Origin: Gambelia wislizenii
Taxonomy: Eukaryota; Chordata; Lepidosauria; Squamata; Crotaphytidae
DNA: 64,000 nucleotides
Direction: 5' to 3'
NCBI GenBank assembly: GCA_030847615.1
Contig: JAUMIR010000005.1
Span: 113,985,116 to 114,049,115, forward strand
In this document: piece by piece, positions 20,241-31,594 of the stretch
How the letters are laid out: every line of letters begins with the position of its first letter
Position numbering within the stretch: the first letter of the stretch is position 1
The notes under the pieces: generated by a model
The model's input: only the letters and a program-made list of their open reading frames with translations
The model's database searches: none
What the model was told of the DNA's origin: nothing
Made by a program: the position numbers and the translations under genes

Positions 20241-23200
20241 AATAGGGAGTTAGCCACCCCCCAAACTATCTCCCTCCCCAAATAATCTGGTAGCCATGGC
20301 AGGAAGCCACCCCCCCTTGGTTGAACATGCTGCTGCTTAATGCCAGGTTGCTGATTGGTAAAATAGCTGCTATTCAGGACCTCATCCAGAATGAGCATGA
20401 TGACCTGGGATGTATTACAGAGACCTGGTTGGATGAATTGGGGAGGAGGGGGAGAGTTAATCTCACTCAACTTTGCCCATCAGGTTTTTATGTGCAGCAG
20501 CAGGCGAGACCTGGGGGACAGGGAGGTGGAGTTCCAGTGGTCTTTGGCGATAATATCCCTCTAACCAGGTACCCTATCCCTTAGTCAACAAGGTATGGGT
20601 GTACATATTCAAAGGTGGGTAGCCAGGACAGATTAGGGATTCTGTTGGTGTACTGCCCACCCCACTGCTCAACACTCTCCCTTCCTGAGCTAGCCAGGGT
20701 GGTCTCTCGGGTGGTATTGGTGTCTCTGCGGTTTTACTGCTGGAGGAATTCAACATCCATGCTGAGACTACCCTTTCGGAAGTGGCTCAGGACTTCATGT
20801 CCACCATGACAACCATGAGTTTGTCCTAAGTGGTATCTGGCCCAACCCATGCTGTTGAGCACACTCTAGACCTTGTTTTCTGTTTGGGGGAGGGAGATGA
20901 TGGTGATCTGGGAATAGAGGAGCTTTCTATCACTCCATTGTCATGGACAAATCACTTCTTGGACAAGTTAGACTTGCTGGGACTCAGCGTATGTAGGGGT
21001 GGGGGAACCATTAAGATGGCCCACCCCAGGAAGCTTATGGATCCTGACAGATTCCTGATGGCTCTTGAGATTTCCTGCTGTCTTGGCAGATGGTCCTGTT
21101 GAAACCCATATTGATGTCCCTGGTTGATCTCTGGAAAGGGGAAATGACCAGGGCATCTCCTCTCATGGAGTGGAGCTAATCCAACCCCATAGTTCTCTAA
21201 GGAGCTGGCAGCAATGGGTTAGTGAGAGGGAGACTAGAGCAACAGTGGCAGAAAACCCAGAGTGAGTCCAACCAAAAACAGGCTAAAATCTCCCTGAAGA
21301 CATATCTCCTTGGAGGCTAAAATCTCCTTGAGGGTGGGAGATAAAAAGCAGCAATAAAGACTTTTTTGACTAACACTATTGCATTAGCACAGAATCAATC
21401 AGCAGAGCTGTTTTGAGCGGTCAGGGATCTGTTACAATCTGGCCCAAAGGGGAATGTAGACCACTCAACAACACACTGTAAAGAATTTGCCCTCCATTTT
21501 TCAGAGAAAATAATTCAGAATTGCTCTGACTTAAATGCCGGAGATTATACAGTTCTGGGGGATGTAATCTTGGCCCTGCTTGTCCAGTGTTCATGGATAC
21601 TTTTCAGTTTGTACAGCCTGAGGATGTGGACAGAATCCTTGCAGCAATGAGAGCCACTACCTTGACCTTACCAGGGCAGAGGAAGACTGGCTGAATGGCT
21701 AAGGGAAGTGATTAATGCCTCCTTAAAACAAGGCAAGGTCCCAACATGCCTGAAGAAGGGTGTGGTAGGGCCTCTTTTGAAAAGGCCGTCCCTGGATCCT
21801 ACCATATTAGATAACTATTACCCACTCTCCAGTCTTGCATTTTTGGAAAAGGTAATGCAGCATGTGGTGATTTTTTAAACTCCAATTGTTCCTGGATGGG
21901 GCAGATTATGTAGATCCATTTCAGTCTGGTTTCAGACCTGGCTATGGGACAGAGATAGCTTTGGTCACCATGGTGAATGACCTACACAGGAAACTGGACA
22001 AGGGGAGTGTGTCCCTGTTGGTTCTGATGGACCTCTCAGTTGTTTTTGATACCATCGGCCATGATATCCTTTTGAGTTGCCTCTCTTGGATGGGGCTTGG
22101 AGACACTGTTCTACAGTGTCTCCACTCTTTCCTGGAGGGGCATTCTCAGAGGGTGGTGCTAGGGGATTCCTGTTTGACTCCTTGGCCATTGACATGTGGC
22201 TCCCCCCAGGGTTCAGTCTTATCCCCTATGCTATTCCACATCTACATGAAATCTCTGGGAGAGATTTCCAGAGTTTTGGAGTCAGGTTTCACCAGTATGT
22301 TGATGATACCCAGCTCTATTATTCCTTTCGACCTAATTCCAAGGAAGCTGTCCCTGTGATAAACCAATGCCTTGCAGATGTAACAGACTGGGTGAGGGCA
22401 AACAAACTGAAGCTTAATCCAGACAAAACAGAGGTGCATCTGGTCAGTAGAAAGACAGACCTGGAAATAGGGATTCAGCCTGTGTTAGATGGGGTTACAT
22501 ACATTCTGAAAATACAGGTTTGTACTTCAGGAGTACTCCCGGATTCAGTTCTAAGGCTGGAAGCCCAAGTCTCAGCAGCAACCAAGAGTGTTTTTGCACA
22601 GTTAAAGCTACTCCACCAACTGCACACATTTCTGGTTGGATCAGGCCATGGTGATACATGCCTTGGTCACATCCCATTTGGATTACTGTAATGCACTCTA
22701 TGTGGGGCTGCCTTTGAAAAGTGCTCAGGAACTTCAGTTGGTTGAAAGAGCTGCAGCCAGATTGTTAACTGGGGCTAGCTACAGGGAGTACACAACTCCT
22801 TTTGCAACAGCTCCACTGGCTGCCAGTTCATTTCCAGGCACAATTCAAAGTGCTGGTTTTGACCTATATGGCTTGGGTCCAGGTTATTTGTAGGACTGTG
22901 TATCCCTGGATGAACCCAGTAAAACTTAAAGATTGTCTAGAGAAGCCCTTCTCTCTGTTCCATAACTGTCTCAGGATCATCAGAGGGGTGGGGCAAGGGA
23001 GAGGGCCTTCTCGGTGGGTGCTCCCAGATTTTTGAACCCCCTCCTCAGAGAGACCAGGATGGCCCCATTTTTGCTCTCCTTCCAGTGGCAAGTGAAAACA
23101 TTTTGTTGCTGCCAAGTTTTTATGAACTGGTAAGTGCTGGGCTTTTAAGGGTGTGCACTGTGGTTTTTAAGATTTTGAATGGGTCTTTTATACAGTTTCT

Positions 23201-23396
23201 AATGTTAATATTTTTACAGTTTAATGTTTTTAACCTATAAACTGTTTAACTCTTTTTTTAAAGCTTATATTTTTAATGCAATTTTTTTTTTACTGTTGTA
23301 TTGTTTTAAAGATGCTGTTTGTTGCCTTGGGTCCCACTCGTGGAAGAAAGGTAGGATATAAATTGATAATTGCAACAACAACGACAACAACAACAG
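20241..23396 (+). mobile_element. L2-like LINE, nearly full-length but decayed
   Basis: The order of domains is endonuclease then reverse transcriptase. 20321-20584 encodes the APE endonuclease start ('LLNARLLIGKIAAIQDLI', 'DLGCITETWLDE'). 21886-22359 and 22077-22691 give RT: 'FQSGFRPGYGTEIALVT', 'LLVLMDLSVVFDTIGHDILL', 'PQGSVLSPMLFHIYMKSLGE', then 'HQYVDDTQLYYSF' (YVDD) and 'ANKLKLNPDKTEVHLV'. 22636-23100 gives the C-terminal part ('ALVTSHLDYCNALYVGLP', 'LQLVERAAARLLTG', 'TRMAPFLLSFQWQVKT'). The 3' end is a (CAA)n tail at 23373-23395. Frames change several times and stops occur, so it is dead. The DLSVVFD motif replaces the usual DLSAAFD. Confidence 0.9.
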
Positions 23397-23576
23397 CTAA
23401 CAGGTTCACCCATGCAGGCAGGGAACTTTAAGTGTTTAACTCTCAAAAGCCTGGGTTTGAATCTCTGTGTACTCAGTCATGATAGGTAGGTGGAACATAC
23501 TCCTCTCAATGCTGGAAATAATTGTACCCCTTTGGATTTGAGTAGGGTACACTGAAGTTAGTTTCTGAAGCAAGTA
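23397..23576. other. Possible SINE head remnant
   Basis: 'gcctgggtttgaatctctg' at about 23450 resembles a tRNA B box with flank, but no full SINE follows. Confidence 0.3.
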
Positions 23577-23773
23577 CAGTTGGCCCTTGGTTCCAGGAAC
23601 CCCTGTAGATAACTAAAATCAGTGGATGCTCAAGTCCCATTATATATAATGGCATAGTAAAATGGTGGCCCTTATATAAAACATCAAAATCAAGGTTTGC
23701 TTTTTGGAATATTTTTGAACCATGGTTGGTTGAATCCATAGATGCAGAATCCATGGATAGGGAGGGCTAACAG
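23577..23773. mobile_element. Pogo/Tigger-like MITE with TA TSD
   Basis: Flanked by TA (23575-23576 and 23774-23775). Left end CAGTTGGCCCTTGGTTCC; right end imperfectly inverse ('gatagggagggctaacag'). The interior 'tggttgaatccatagatgcagaatccatgg' is the signature of a widespread vertebrate Tigger-type MITE. 197 bp, no ORF. Confidence 0.8.
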
Positions 23774-24770
23774 TATTAATATTTGCAAAAAGGATTGTTC
23801 ATGTTTGTCAGGGTAGAGGGGAACTTGTTTTTTTTTAAAAAAAAAATCAGCTGTAAAAGAAAGGAAAACTGATAGATTTTCCCACCCCTAGGAAGTAAGG
23901 GGTAAATACGAAAGAAGCAAAAGTAGTATAGGGTGGGAAGCCTGTGTTCCTCCAGGTCATGATCCCTCATCACTTTCCAAGCAGGCTGCACACAGATGAA
24001 ATCTGAAGTCCAACATCTTGGGGAGCGGTTGGGGAGAGGAAGAGAGAGATTACTCTTCAGGTTGCTTCTGTATGTGAATTGGATCAAGCCTGCTCTGAAA
24101 TCAGCCTACAATAAGCAAAACATCCTTTTTTTATATTCCTTTATAGCACAATGTCATTCAGCTCTTATAATTTGTTGCTCTACTCATTATTGTTTAATCT
24201 CCATTTCAAATATACCTTTGATTTAAACACTGTTGTTTGAGGGTTATTTTAAGTAAGATGTTTACTGTAATCAAGACACTACACTATGTTTTTCGGTTAT
24301 TAAATGTACTGCATTGGTAGTGGTTGAAAGCAAACTTGTATTCCTCCTATTTTCATTAGCATAAATTATGGGTCTATTTTTACAGGTCATTTGCACAATT
24401 AAGGTCATTTTGGCAATGTGAAAATGATTAGATTTATTACTAAATTGAAACCAATTTATAACTGAACACATTGGTTGGCATAAGTTCAAAATCATGCTTA
24501 CAAGACAATTCATACAGTTTGTACATCTGTGTCATCATCACCCCACAATTTCCATCTCCAAGGTCAAATTATGATAGCTGTTTGCTCCAGTTCTGCAATT
24601 ATTTGTGCTTGCAGGCACTTCAATTTTGTGCTTAAGTTCTGCCATCTGTGGAAGGTAGGAATGTAATTCTTCACTAATTTTGTTCTCAAAGGAAGGAATG
24701 AGCAATTTTAGTAATCTTTTTCCTGCCGAAAATCTTTTAAAAACTGTACCTTTTAAAGACTATCTGCTGT
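23774..24770. other. No recognisable feature
   Basis: AT-rich, short ORFs only. Confidence 0.4.
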
Positions 24771-24774
24771 TCAA

Positions 24775-25110
24775 GACTTATTCTGCACAAAATTCACAGA
24801 TGGTATTTTTGTACAGAAGACATGATTTTCTGCACAAGAAATAGCTGCATTCTGCACAGGAAATAGTATTTCTGCACAGAAATATCGTGCTGATAATACT
24901 GTAGTTAGGGACTTATTCTATGCAAAATGCACACGTTTGTGTAGAAAACATGATTTACTGCACAGGAAACAGTATTTTATGCACAGGGAAAAAAAATTGC
25001 TGCTTACTGTGCAGAAAATGCTGTTTTCAATGTAAAAAGTAAGGATTTTGTGCAGAATGAATCCCAGACTGCAAAGATTCCCACTAGTCCAGGGGGTTGC
25101 CTAAATGGCA
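24775..25110. repeat. Family C repeat (TTCTGCACAG units), long copy
   Basis: At least eight 'ttctgcacagga'-type units lie between 24778 and 25060 in both orientations; a larger unit beginning 'gacttattctgcacaaaat' recurs at about 24776 and 24910. The end 'gtgcagaatgaatcccagactgcaaagattccc' matches 31780-31825. The right terminal part of the family ('ttctttccatccctaa') appears at 25752-25769 after a G-rich interruption. Confidence 0.65.
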
Positions 25111-25264
25111 AAAATACTTCTCACAGAAGGCATTAAGAAGATGACTTGTCTTAATGGCCATCTGTGTTCTTTCACCTTATTGTGAAAGAGCAGGGGCAAA
25201 ACCGGCCAAAACTCTGGAGGAAAAGTCTTTGCAGTTTTCCCCAGAATTTTTAAAAACTAAGAGG

Positions 25265-25570
25265 AAAATGTGCACCCCCCAACCATCAAGGTAGCCATGC
25301 AAATTGTTCCAGGGTCTTGAGGGGGGGAGAACAGACCTTCCAATTGGTTGGGGGTTCACAGGTGTGATCCTTCTCTTTACCCGATTTTTGACAGAAGGGA
25401 CCCATGGAGGGCAGCCACAAGGGAGGGGGGATGTCTCCCCCACACCAGCAGCCTTCCTGCCACCACCACTGGGACCAGGGAGGGGAGGATGGCTTTCTCC
25501 TCCTCTCTCCCCTCCCCACGGGTGCCCTCCATGCCACCCCCCCCAAAAAAAATGGGGGCAAAAAAAAAAC
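25265..25570. other. GC-rich, C/G-run-rich island
   Basis: Contrasts with its surroundings: runs of C and G (for example at 25275, 25320 and 25540), with overlapping ORFs on both strands (25304-25615 sense; 25620-25177 antisense) in several frames, which is the pattern of biased composition rather than of a gene. It separates the body of the family C copy from its terminal sequence, so it may be an insertion. Confidence 0.4.
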
Positions 25571-25639
25571 ACATTAAGACAAATCAGGGCTAAATTTACT
25601 TTCTCATTACTGTGAAGCAATCCATTTTGGGGGTGCTCG

Positions 25640-25772
25640 TATAGTTGGCTCCAGGTTTCTCCTCACAAAGAATTCCTTGCATGTAAGAAGAATATTTTTA
25701 TACCATTTAAAAAATATACAGTATTTTAATAATATATGTTTTTTTAAAAAATATTCTTTCCATCCCTAATTG
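25640..25772. repeat. Family C terminal part
   Basis: 'tatacagtattttaataatatatg..aaaatattctttccatccctaa' matches the ends at 31905-31935 and 42597-42640. Confidence 0.5.
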
Positions 25773-25799
25773 GAGCTTTCACATTTATTTCCATGGAAA

Positions 25800-26890
25800 A
25801 TAAAACAGTATTGACTTGTGCATAGAACCCTTCCTCTCAGCCCATAAGCCTTACGCACATACACTAATACTCATGCAACTCAAAATTGGTGTAAATAAAA
25901 AGGGAAGAGTCTTCTACTGCAGGGGCAGGAAATGTGAGGTGTGACTCTCATGACCCTTCTCCATTGGCTATGCAGAGTAGTGGTGATATGAAGCTATTCT
26001 TTAACATCTGAAGGACCGACATTCTCCATCACTACAATAACGCATCTAAATGCAAGTTTTATTTTCAGTGGAGTTTATCAGATGTGTGGTAACACAGCAA
26101 AAAAACTACATTCCCAACCACATTGGAAGATTGTGAGGAAAAGTGAAAGGGCTACATTATCAGACACCCACGTCCTCGGCTGTTTCTGGGGTATAGTGCT
26201 GCTCTGGACAAAGGTTCCCTTTTTCATTGATGAGGATGAGCCGCCAACACAAAGGGATGCCTTATGACCGTGCTATGCCTCCAGGGACGGTGAAGGATGA
26301 TGTTGTCTGATAATATCTCCTATTCCTGTTCTCATTGCAATCTTCTGATGTGGTTTTGCCATGTCTCATAATCTCCAATGTTTATTTACCTCAATAGCTA
26401 ATGATATTTATAGAGAATATCTCTGGTTTAAAATCACTAAGAATACAACTTTCCAAAGAAGTTTTATTACTGTGAGCATCAGCAATTAAAATCAACCTTT
26501 GGGCAGAGCACTTACTATGCCTACCATTATTCTTTTCTTTCTTATTGTGTTTTACAACAATGCAAAAAAAAGTCAACACACCTGTAAGTAAACTCATAAT
26601 AAATCCCGCTTTCAATACAGAACTAAATCTGAGGTTGTCTGTTATCCTGAAATTAATTATCCAAATAACTTACTCATCTACTCCATTACTTAATGAAATT
26701 GAGAAAGCTCCTTCTTTTGCTCTTTGGTAATATGTAAGGTTTCTCATTAAAGCAATAGTCCAAATTGGAGAATATAATGGAAAGTGATTAGAGATTTTTA
26801 AGTTTCAGTGATACATGGTCTACCCACTATTAATAAACAAGTGATTAGTTCAAGATCTTAATCAATCAGAAGAGTCTTTGATGACCAACC
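25800..26890. other. No recognisable feature
   Basis: AT-rich, short ORFs only. Confidence 0.4.
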
Positions 26891-27404
26891 ATGAAATAGC
26901 AAGACCAGACACAGATAACTGGGATGAATAAGGGCCACTTTATTTAACTTGAATCCTGTTTAGCTTAGTTGAACCTAGAAAGGAGCAAGAGGGGGAAGCA
27001 ACCTAGTGCAGTATCAGCTGAGGCCAGGTGTCACCCCTTGACTTCCTCCCAAGCCTTCCCTTGGGCAAAAACCCCTCAGTCTCAAGAGCAAACCAATAGC
27101 TACGGTAGGTTGCTCCCCAGCTGGCCATCTACTAGAAGGCAGACCAAATGCACTAACCCCCCCCCACACACACACAAGTCACAGGACTTTGTAAGTGAGA
27201 ACAACCCCCCAGGTCCACCCCAAGGGTATTCTCCTCTTCCCCATGGGTCACAGGACATAAAAAGACAGTTCCAGAGTCCTACCATTCACCAAAAGGGTGC
27301 CAAGGTGTTCATTATATGTCTTTATCTCCTCCTACTACCTGCTACAGACAAGGGGAAAGTGTCTGCTTACTGCATTTCCCCCACCAGGCCAGCCAATAGG
27401 GCAC

Positions 27405-27911
27405 TCACTGTTGCAAATCCCCCAGGAACATGTTATCAACCTCTGAAAGATGCATACCATCAGTCCTGTAGAGCACAGAATACGGAAATGCTGTGGGGGG
27501 GGGGATATGGAAGAAAGTGGCCCAACTCCTTATTGAAGGCATTCTGGATTTTCCTATTTATCCTACTACAGGCCAAATTGATGCATCTGGAATCCCCTTC
27601 ATCCCACCAAATTTGGCATGGTAAAATTGCAGACCATACCAGGATTATACCAGGTCATCTATCCTATATAACCCAAAGATCATGCAGGGCCTGGAGAATA
27701 AGGGCCTTGTATTTCAGCAAGCCCAAGTCATTTCCACTTAGGTGGGAACACGTGACGGGGAGGCCCTGGGAACTCCTCATATAAAGGAGAAAGCAACAAT
27801 TCAACAAAGGCTTCTTCTCCCAAGCCACAAAACAGTAGTGTACTTGCTCAGACCCAGTTGAGCCTCAAAATGGCAGTTCAAGGCCTGGCTTGCCAACCAG
27901 TACACCATATT
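27405..27911 (-). pseudogene. SGNH/GDSL-type hydrolase domain, copy 1
   Basis: Minus strand: 'MVYWLASQALNCHFEAQLGL' (start of the domain, after the GHS block), 'VLWLGRRSLC', then after a frameshift 'HLSGNDLGLLKYKALILQAL' with the block III GND at plus coordinates about 27727-27744, then 'PGIILVWSAILP', and finally 'LYRTDGMHLSEVDNMFLGDL' with DGMH (block V Asp-x-x-His) at 27445-27462, ending at a stop. Three in-frame stops and at least one frameshift show it is dead. The nucleophile block (GDS/GHS) is interrupted by the LTR-like insertion at 27912. Substrate unknown. Confidence 0.75.
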
Positions 27912-28338
27912 TGTCAGGGGATAATAGGACATGCAATCCCCAGCAGAAGCCCACAAATTATCTCAGCAGACTCAGTAGCAACCCTTTCCAAGAATACTCA
28001 CACCCAGAGTGTTTGACATCCAAATAAGCAGGAGGCACTTTTATCTTCAAACTCAAACAGTTGCAATATATACAAATATTTACAATTCAGGGAGAAACTG
28101 CTTCACCAGGCCTCAGCATTCACAGAAAGAAGAGAAATGAGCTCTGCTCTGAGCTCTCCCATATACACAATTACAGGATATTGGCTTACTCAATCACATG
28201 ATCTTACACACCAGTAAGAACCATCCTTCTGTAGCTAAGGAAGACTAGGTAGTTCATGGAATCTGCCATTATGATTCAGCATGACTCTGCAGTTTGTTTG
28301 GCCATTTTATAATGGAGTTCAGTCACCAACTCCTGACA
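27912..28338. mobile_element. Solo-LTR-like insertion inside the SGNH domain
   Basis: A 427 bp segment begins TGTCAGGGG and ends CTCCTGACA, i.e. short inverted TGTCAGG ends typical of LTRs. The Ngaro-like coding sequence is continuous when it is removed ('ctgatctgtggcctgctctat' on one side and 'atggtgtactggttggcaa' on the other, as in the uninterrupted copy at 63.8 kb). Flanking 4-5 bp (ATATT / ATAGA) are similar but not identical, so the TSD is uncertain. Confidence 0.65.
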
Positions 28339-28389
28339 ATAGAGCAGGCCACAGATCAGGACCCACAACTTTCCAGATCAACTCTAGAA

Positions 28390-28750
28390 TCTTTTAAAAA
28401 TGACAACATTAGTAAACAACACAAAAACATGTTTAAAACATAAGAGGTCAGACATACCTCTTAAATGCACTGAATCTCCAACATCCAATACACTGGAAAA
28501 ACTCTGAGCCCAGAAACACGGCAGAAGCCATCCTGAAGGAGTGAGTCCCAAACTTAATGCCCTGTAGGCCAAAGCTCTGCAAGGCCTTTGAGATAATACA
28601 ATCCGAATTTGGTTAGGGGTGAAAAGTCCATATGACAAAACAACAAACCTGGGCTAATACCTCTGATCCATACATAATTCTGGAGTGCCTGCACAAGGCA
28701 TAAAGTCATGTCCATGCACCTCCCCAGATACTCCCCCCCCCTTTAATCTA
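28390..28750 (-). pseudogene. Tyrosine recombinase catalytic part (Ngaro/DIRS-like)
   Basis: Reading the minus strand across two frames gives 'LVQALQNYVWIRGISPG.LFCHMDFSPLT', then 'GLQGIKFGTHSFRMASAV', then 'GCWRFSAFKRYV' followed by a stop. THSFR (plus coordinates about 28529-28546) is the H-x-x-R box of tyrosine recombinases; 'GCWRFSAFKRYV' corresponds to the G-(R/H)-W..S..(F/Y)..Y segment near the catalytic tyrosine. The Cys in GCW replaces the usual Arg. The upstream Arg box is not seen. One frameshift lies between the two halves. The element enzyme would integrate circular DNA by recombination, without an integrase. Confidence 0.75.
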
Positions 28751-28759
28751 CCTTGGGAT

Positions 28760-29400
28760 CCTAGTGTCATCATCTACACCCCAAAAGGAATGGCTCCATA
28801 GGTCACACCACTATAGGCACTACTGTATGGCTGCTGCATGTTCATCCTATCGACATACGACCATTGCTACAGATATGGTTCCTGATAAGGTTCTGCAAAT
28901 AGAAATAATAAGGGATGGGTATCTGTGCATGGCTAGCATCATATCCCTGTTGAAAGGGCATCCTAACATCCAGTTACAACTTCCTGCACTCTCCTACAGG
29001 GACCAGAACCCCAGGGCTACTCTAAACCCCAATGGCCAACAATTAACCATAGACAATTTATTCATATATTTTCACTCCACATGTTAAATCTTAACCCAAT
29101 CATAGAGCACTGCTTTAAGTCACATCAAACACAAAAACACATTTCCTGGTGGCTTGATTTTTGCATCTGTGTGGGCCCATGCCACTTTTACCATATGCTC
29201 CCAATCACACATGAACCAATACCCAAATCTGTACATTTAACCATCTGGTAGAGTTAAATATTGATACCAGTCTTAAAGATGAGGTGTGTCCTGCCTGATT
29301 TTATACTTATATTATTTGGGGTATTCATGATTAAGCAGGCTGAAACTTAATTGAACTAATAAAAATACCAACTGAAAGAGATTTGTTTCTTCATAGCTAT
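28760..29400. other. Unassigned; possibly upstream part of the Ngaro-like element
   Basis: Lies on the 5' side of the antisense recombinase. I could not find the reverse transcriptase, RNase H or recombinase Arg box here. Confidence 0.3.
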
Positions 29401-29407
29401 GGAAGAA

Positions 29408-29652
29408 CTGTTGTTGTTGTGTACCTTCAAGTCATTTCCAAGTTATGGTGACCCGAAGGCAAACCTAGCACAGAGGGGTTTTCTAGCAAGATTTGTTCAG
29501 AAGGGGCTTGCCTTTACTTTCCTCTGAGGCTGAGAAGGTGTGACTTGCCCAAGGTTACTCAGTGGGTTTCAGTGAGGCTGAGTAGGGATTCAAACCCTGG
29601 TTGCCAGAATTGTAGCCCAGTACTCAAACCACTATACCATGCTTTCTTCTTT
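29408..29652 (-). mobile_element. Sauria-type SINE, full length (antisense)
   Basis: The reverse complement starts with a tRNA-like head ('catggtatagtggtttgagtactgggctacaattctggcaaccagggtttgaatccc', B box GGTTTGAATCC), has the central 'cactgagtaaccttgggcaagtcacaccttctcagcctcagagg' and ends 'gggtcaccataacttggaaatgacttgaaggtacac' plus (AAC)n. The tail matches RTE/BovB 3' ends such as 4540-4585. Flanks carry an 8 bp direct repeat TGGAAGAA (29400-29407 and 29653-29660). Confidence 0.9.
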
Positions 29653-29739
29653 TGGAAGAATACATCATGAATAAAATCACAACTGGTTATCCAGAGCGTA
29701 GGAAACACAGTCAAAATTTTCCAAGAAAAAAATGTTCAA

Positions 29740-30470
29740 GAAATAATGGTAATTGAACTGCCGGACTTACCCAGCAGCTCCTTTGTGGCCCATCCGGCTC
29801 CCCCCGACCTCTTTGCAGCCCCCTCAACCCACGTGGTGGCCAGCATGGGGCTGCTCCTCCTTCCCGGCATGCTATGCAGGCTGGGAAGGAGTGTAAAACA
29901 CCAGGAACTAACCAGGGCAGCCCCCCCACACCCTGATTGGTTGATTCTGAGGGAGGGAGGCTCTGTGGCCTTTTGCAGCAATTTTTACATTGTTTTACAT
30001 TGTTTTACGGCAATCATTTATGTCTGCCTGTTTTATGGCACCGAGGCCGGGTATACAACCTGAATTGGCACTGAATCGTCAGTGGCTCTTTAGGAGCTGA
30101 AGACCCACCCTCCCTCCCTTTAATTCTTATTGTTGTGTTGTATGTCATTTGTTGCATGTATTCTTTCTCTGTCACAACTTTAAGGGCGGTTGGCATGGGT
30201 CCTGATCCAAGGTCATTGATGATGGGAGGGGTATTCATCAAGTTCAAGTTCATAGAGACTCCCCCTTTGTTAAGGGGGTGGTGAATGAGAGAGGGAGAGG
30301 AGTCATCAGGCATGTGTAGCCTGGCCAGGACTCCTCCCCCTTCCTCAGTGGTTGTGTCGGCGCATAACCGACAGTGGTATCATCGATCAGCATTCGGGTT
30401 GGTCGATATCTGGATCCGGACCCATGTGACTTGAGCCAACCATTTGCAGCTGTTATCAATAAGCTTGTGA
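29740..30470. other. GC-rich segment of unknown nature
   Basis: Contains 'gtgtcggcgcataaccgacagtgg' (a small inverted repeat around 30355-30378), several CpGs, and a right end 'tgttatcaataagcttgtgacc' just before a microsatellite. The composition suggests a transposable element (LTR-like), but no paired copy or coding sequence is found in the window. Confidence 0.3.
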
Positions 30471-30477
30471 CCTTTGT

Positions 30478-30525
<48 letters not shown>
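30478..30525. repeat. (CT)n(AT)n compound microsatellite
   Basis: About twelve CT units followed by about eleven AT units. Confidence 0.95.
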
Positions 30526-30529
30526 CTTA

Positions 30530-31590
30530 TCATTTAGAATATATCTTTCTTTCCAAATGTATCATGTGTCTGTCATTTTTCAGGGAAAAGGGGAGGAGGA
30601 GAATATTCAGCCTAGGCATGCAATTATACCATAATACCACATTTTGCATTTGGATAGCTTAAGGACTTTGGGGATAATGTGGGTTCACACAATAAAATTC
30701 CTGATGCAAATAAAGATGGGAGCTGGTGAAGAAAGTAATTAATTACTTGTTTAGAGGACTAAAATGATATAATTAAGAAGACCACACGTGAGATTCAAAT
30801 ATAAAGTATTCTTTCTCTATTATAAATAAGCATTTCATACTAATGGGAATTATTAAGTAATTTTGATCATTATGTGGATGTGACCTCTGAGTGTCGTGGT
30901 TTCAGCTCAGCTACATCTGATGGACAAGCAAAACAAAAATTACATAGATGGGATGCAGTCATCCCCATTAGTGAAATTAATGGGAGTTTAGCTGCTTTCA
31001 ATGAAGTCACAATTAGAGACCCGGTCAGCAGGCTCTGGAGATTTGTAATAAGTCAAAGAGCCAATTTGTAGCTTGCTTCCTAATTTGATGTGGAACTAAC
31101 ATAACTTACAACATGTGATAGCTTTTGGCTACATAATGTGGAATCAATCAGCCATTCCTGTCTGGTTGCTCAGGAACTCCAGGCTGTTATTAATGGCTGG
31201 ATTTACTAGTTCACATTGTTACCATGCACAGCATAATTACCAAAGGATCAAGAACAAACAAGGATTCATTATTGCCTCACTGCTCTAAGCAGCCCCTCAA
31301 AAGAATGTATTCTATTGGACCATATAACTCTTACCATTATCTTCTGCCTGTGGCATAATCTTCTTGTTCTTACCTTTGATTACTCCTTGTTGGAGATCCC
31401 CCTGCACGTTAATCTTTATTCTTCATTTCACCATCACCTCTGACACCCACAACTCCAACTGTACGCCCCTCAGCCAATTAAAGACATTGTTCCTTTTGAA
31501 GAAGGGGACACTAAGATGGCTGTGCTTGGGCTAACCTACATCTCTTTAGAAGTGTGTGCTTCAATTTTAAGGATTGAAGACCACACAGTC
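30530..31590. other. No recognisable feature
   Basis: Short ORFs only; unique-looking. Confidence 0.4.
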
Positions 31591-31594
31591 TTCA

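Larger units (their letters stand above)
26895..28760 (-). mobile_element. Ngaro/DIRS-like tyrosine-recombinase retrotransposon remnant (3' half)
   Basis: On the minus strand the order is: tyrosine recombinase C-terminal part (28750-28390), SGNH hydrolase (27911-27405, its start displaced by an LTR-like insertion), then a 3' non-coding region ending 'gttaaataaagtggccctt' near 26930, with an AATAAA. The same 3' region occurs at 12.77-14.16 and 62.66-63.1 kb. This domain order (YR followed by SGNH hydrolase) is known from vertebrate Ngaro-type elements. The reverse transcriptase half is absent from this copy. Confidence 0.75.

Noticed and set aside
24775..25060. CRISPR-like spaced repeats
   Set aside because: Units are degenerate, occur in both orientations and lie in a dispersed vertebrate repeat; no array regularity or cas genes.
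25177..25620. Overlapping ORFs on both strands (up to 147 codons)
   Set aside because: They share a GC-rich, homopolymer-rich island and are open in several frames at once; no domain.
26969..27784. 271-codon sense ORF
   Set aside because: It lies opposite the antisense SGNH hydrolase and 3' end of the Ngaro-like element, where the minus strand has recognisable motifs; the sense frame has none.
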